Source of the DNA: Terana coerulea | Lineage: Eukaryota > Basidiomycota > Agaricomycetes > Polyporales > Phanerochaetaceae | Direction: 5' to 3' | Assembly (NCBI GenBank): GCA_024811115.1 | Contig: JAKOGH010000270.1 | Location: forward strand, 1 to 17,540 | Length of the DNA: 17,540 nucleotides | In this document: piece by piece, positions 16,801 to 17,540 of the stretch | Layout of the letters: each line of letters opens with the position of its first letter | Position numbering within the stretch: position 1 is the first letter of the stretch | Notes under the pieces: model-generated | What the model was told of the DNA's origin: nothing | The model's database searches: none | What the model saw: only the letters and a program-made list of their open reading frames with translations | Made by a program: the position numbers and the translations under genes

Positions 16801-17540
16801 ACGTCATTTGCAGTGAGGCTAATGAATATGTAGCGCGGGCGTCGAAGACCAAGACTCGAGAGCTCTGACATCCCCATGACGGGCTACGATTACTCGCGCG
16901 TTATAGGTGCCTGCTGTGAGAACGTCATTGGATACATGCCTCTTCCCCTCGGTATCGCTGGTCCTCTGAAAGTTGACGGGAAAGCTTCCACATCCCCATG
17001 GCTACTGCAGAAGGCACGCTCGTCGCCTCCACCTCCCGTGGCTGCAAGGCGCTCAACGCCGGCGGCGGCGTCACCACCGTTCTCACCTACGACGGCATGA
17101 CGCGCGGCCCGGCGATCGACTTCCCTCGATTGTTCCGCGGCTGTGCAAGGCGTGGATCGAGAGTGCGGAGGGCTACGCGACGGTCAAGGACGCGTTCGAG
17201 GGCACGTCGCGCTTCGCGAAGCTGCAGGGCATCAAGTGCGCGATGGCCGGCCGCACGCTCTTCGCGCGGTTCGCGACGCGAACGGGCGATGCGATGGGCA
17301 TGAACATGATCTCGAAGGCGACCGAGGCCGCGCTCGCGGCGATGAGCAAGCAGTTCCCGGAGATGGTCGTGCTCGCGCTCTCGGGCAACTACTGCACGGA
17401 CAAGAAGCCGGCCGCGATCAACTGGATCGAGGGCCGCGGGAAGAGCATCGTCGCGGAGGCGGTTGTGCCGGGCAAGATCGTGAAGACGGTGCTGAAGACG
17501 ACGGTCGAGGCGCTGTGCAACCTGAACACGAAGAAGAACC
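13867..17540 (+). CDS. 3-hydroxy-3-methylglutaryl-CoA reductase, partial (3' end outside window)
   Basis: Converts HMG-CoA to mevalonate with NADPH in the ER membrane, the committed step to ergosterol and terpenoids. Exons: 13867-14166, 14578-15454, 15513-15725, 15779-16785, 16834 to the edge. Exon 1 has the fungal start MRALLRPL and a first membrane helix ([18 protein letters not shown]). Exon 2 holds the sterol-sensing region ([52 protein letters not shown]). Exon 4 carries another helix and the linker. Exon 5 begins the catalytic domain: [16 protein letters not shown] (catalytic Glu), [12 protein letters not shown] (cofactor-binding signature) and [15 protein letters not shown] (catalytic Lys). 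The final Asp and His motifs lie beyond the edge. Seven frame breaks (15311-15313, 15822-15824, 16011-16014, 16584-16588, 16855-16857, 16978-16980, 17123-17125) each fit loss of 1-2 nt in a short run; correcting them makes all exon phases agree. Confidence 0.93.
14167..14577 (+). other. Intron 1 of HMG-CoA reductase, unusually long
   Basis: Donor GTAAGC follows the AAG codon ending exon 1, and acceptor TTGGCTTTCAG precedes GCG-ACT-TCC, both phase 0. At 411 nt it is several times longer than the other introns of the gene. Its 14190-14480 part is GC-rich and holds two copies of AGGCGTCGGCG about 200 bp apart. The acceptor choice rests on protein similarity resuming after it ([10 protein letters not shown]), so another small exon or a different acceptor is possible. 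Confidence 0.55.
15455..15512 (+). other. Intron 2 of HMG-CoA reductase
   Basis: The 58-nt intron has donor GTGCGT, branch-point-like CTGAC/CTAAT and acceptor AATCAG. It joins [12 protein letters not shown] to [11 protein letters not shown], a junction conserved in fungal reductases. Confidence 0.85.
15726..15778 (+). other. Intron 3 of HMG-CoA reductase
   Basis: The 53-nt intron has donor GTGAGT, branch-point-like TTCTGAAT and acceptor CCTCTAG. Splicing joins MARLKLLI to [14 protein letters not shown], rebuilding a membrane helix. Confidence 0.85.
16786..16833 (+). other. Intron 4 of HMG-CoA reductase
   Basis: The 48-nt intron has donor GTGAGT, branch-point-like GGCTAATG and acceptor TATGTAG, in phase 1. 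It joins YVRRALI to SRASKTKT just before the catalytic domain. Confidence 0.85.

Overview
The window looks like a piece of an Agaricomycete (mushroom-forming basidiomycete) nuclear genome. It carries a fungal-type HMG-CoA reductase gene with short 48-58 nt introns, a large TPR-CHAT gene of the kind expanded in mushroom genomes, CT-rich promoter sequence, and a left half built from transposon remains. No bacterial operons, rRNA, tRNA or CRISPR array were seen.

Left part (1-5920), transposon-rich and without a convincing host gene. 1-1129 is the 5' end of a Ty1/copia retrotransposon on the minus strand, running off the left edge: a 291-bp LTR, a primer-binding site matching the anticodon arm of initiator tRNA-Met, a probable leader intron and a frameshifted gag. 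1130-3085 is unassigned and partly AT-rich. 3086-4202 is a solo LTR of a second family, split by an inverted 550-bp copy of the same family with a 5-bp target duplication (ATAGT). 4338-4983 is an AT-rich foldback whose arms keep two diverged copies of an unknown coding sequence. 5059-5204 is a small TA-flanked inverted-repeat element. 5252-5920 is a non-autonomous hAT-like element with a perfect 8-bp target duplication.

Middle (6526-11784, plus strand): one long TPR-CHAT gene. It has a short first exon, a 54-nt intron, an acidic N-terminal tail with a 21-bp coding minisatellite, about 16 TPR-like repeats, and a C-terminal CHAT (caspase/separase-like) domain with its His and Cys present. A 291-bp solo LTR of the same family as the left-edge element sits inside it (7759-8049) with a perfect 5-bp duplication (ACAGG). 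Removing the LTR and one duplicate restores the reading frame exactly. Four further frame changes sit at or near homopolymer runs.

Right part: a possible small gene (12700-13185), then HMG-CoA reductase (13867 to beyond the right edge), covering the N-terminal membrane anchor, the sterol-sensing region and the first half of the catalytic domain. The reductase reading frame is broken seven times, and each break is explained by losing 1 nt from a homopolymer or 2 nt from a dinucleotide run. In an essential, otherwise well conserved gene this suggests sequencing or assembly deletions rather than decay, so the small frame breaks in the TPR-CHAT gene may have the same cause. The LTR insertion, with its target duplication, looks like a real event.

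HMG-CoA reductase is the committed step of the mevalonate pathway (ergosterol and terpenoids). The TPR-CHAT protein is a putative regulated protease. Nothing in the sequence links the two functionally.
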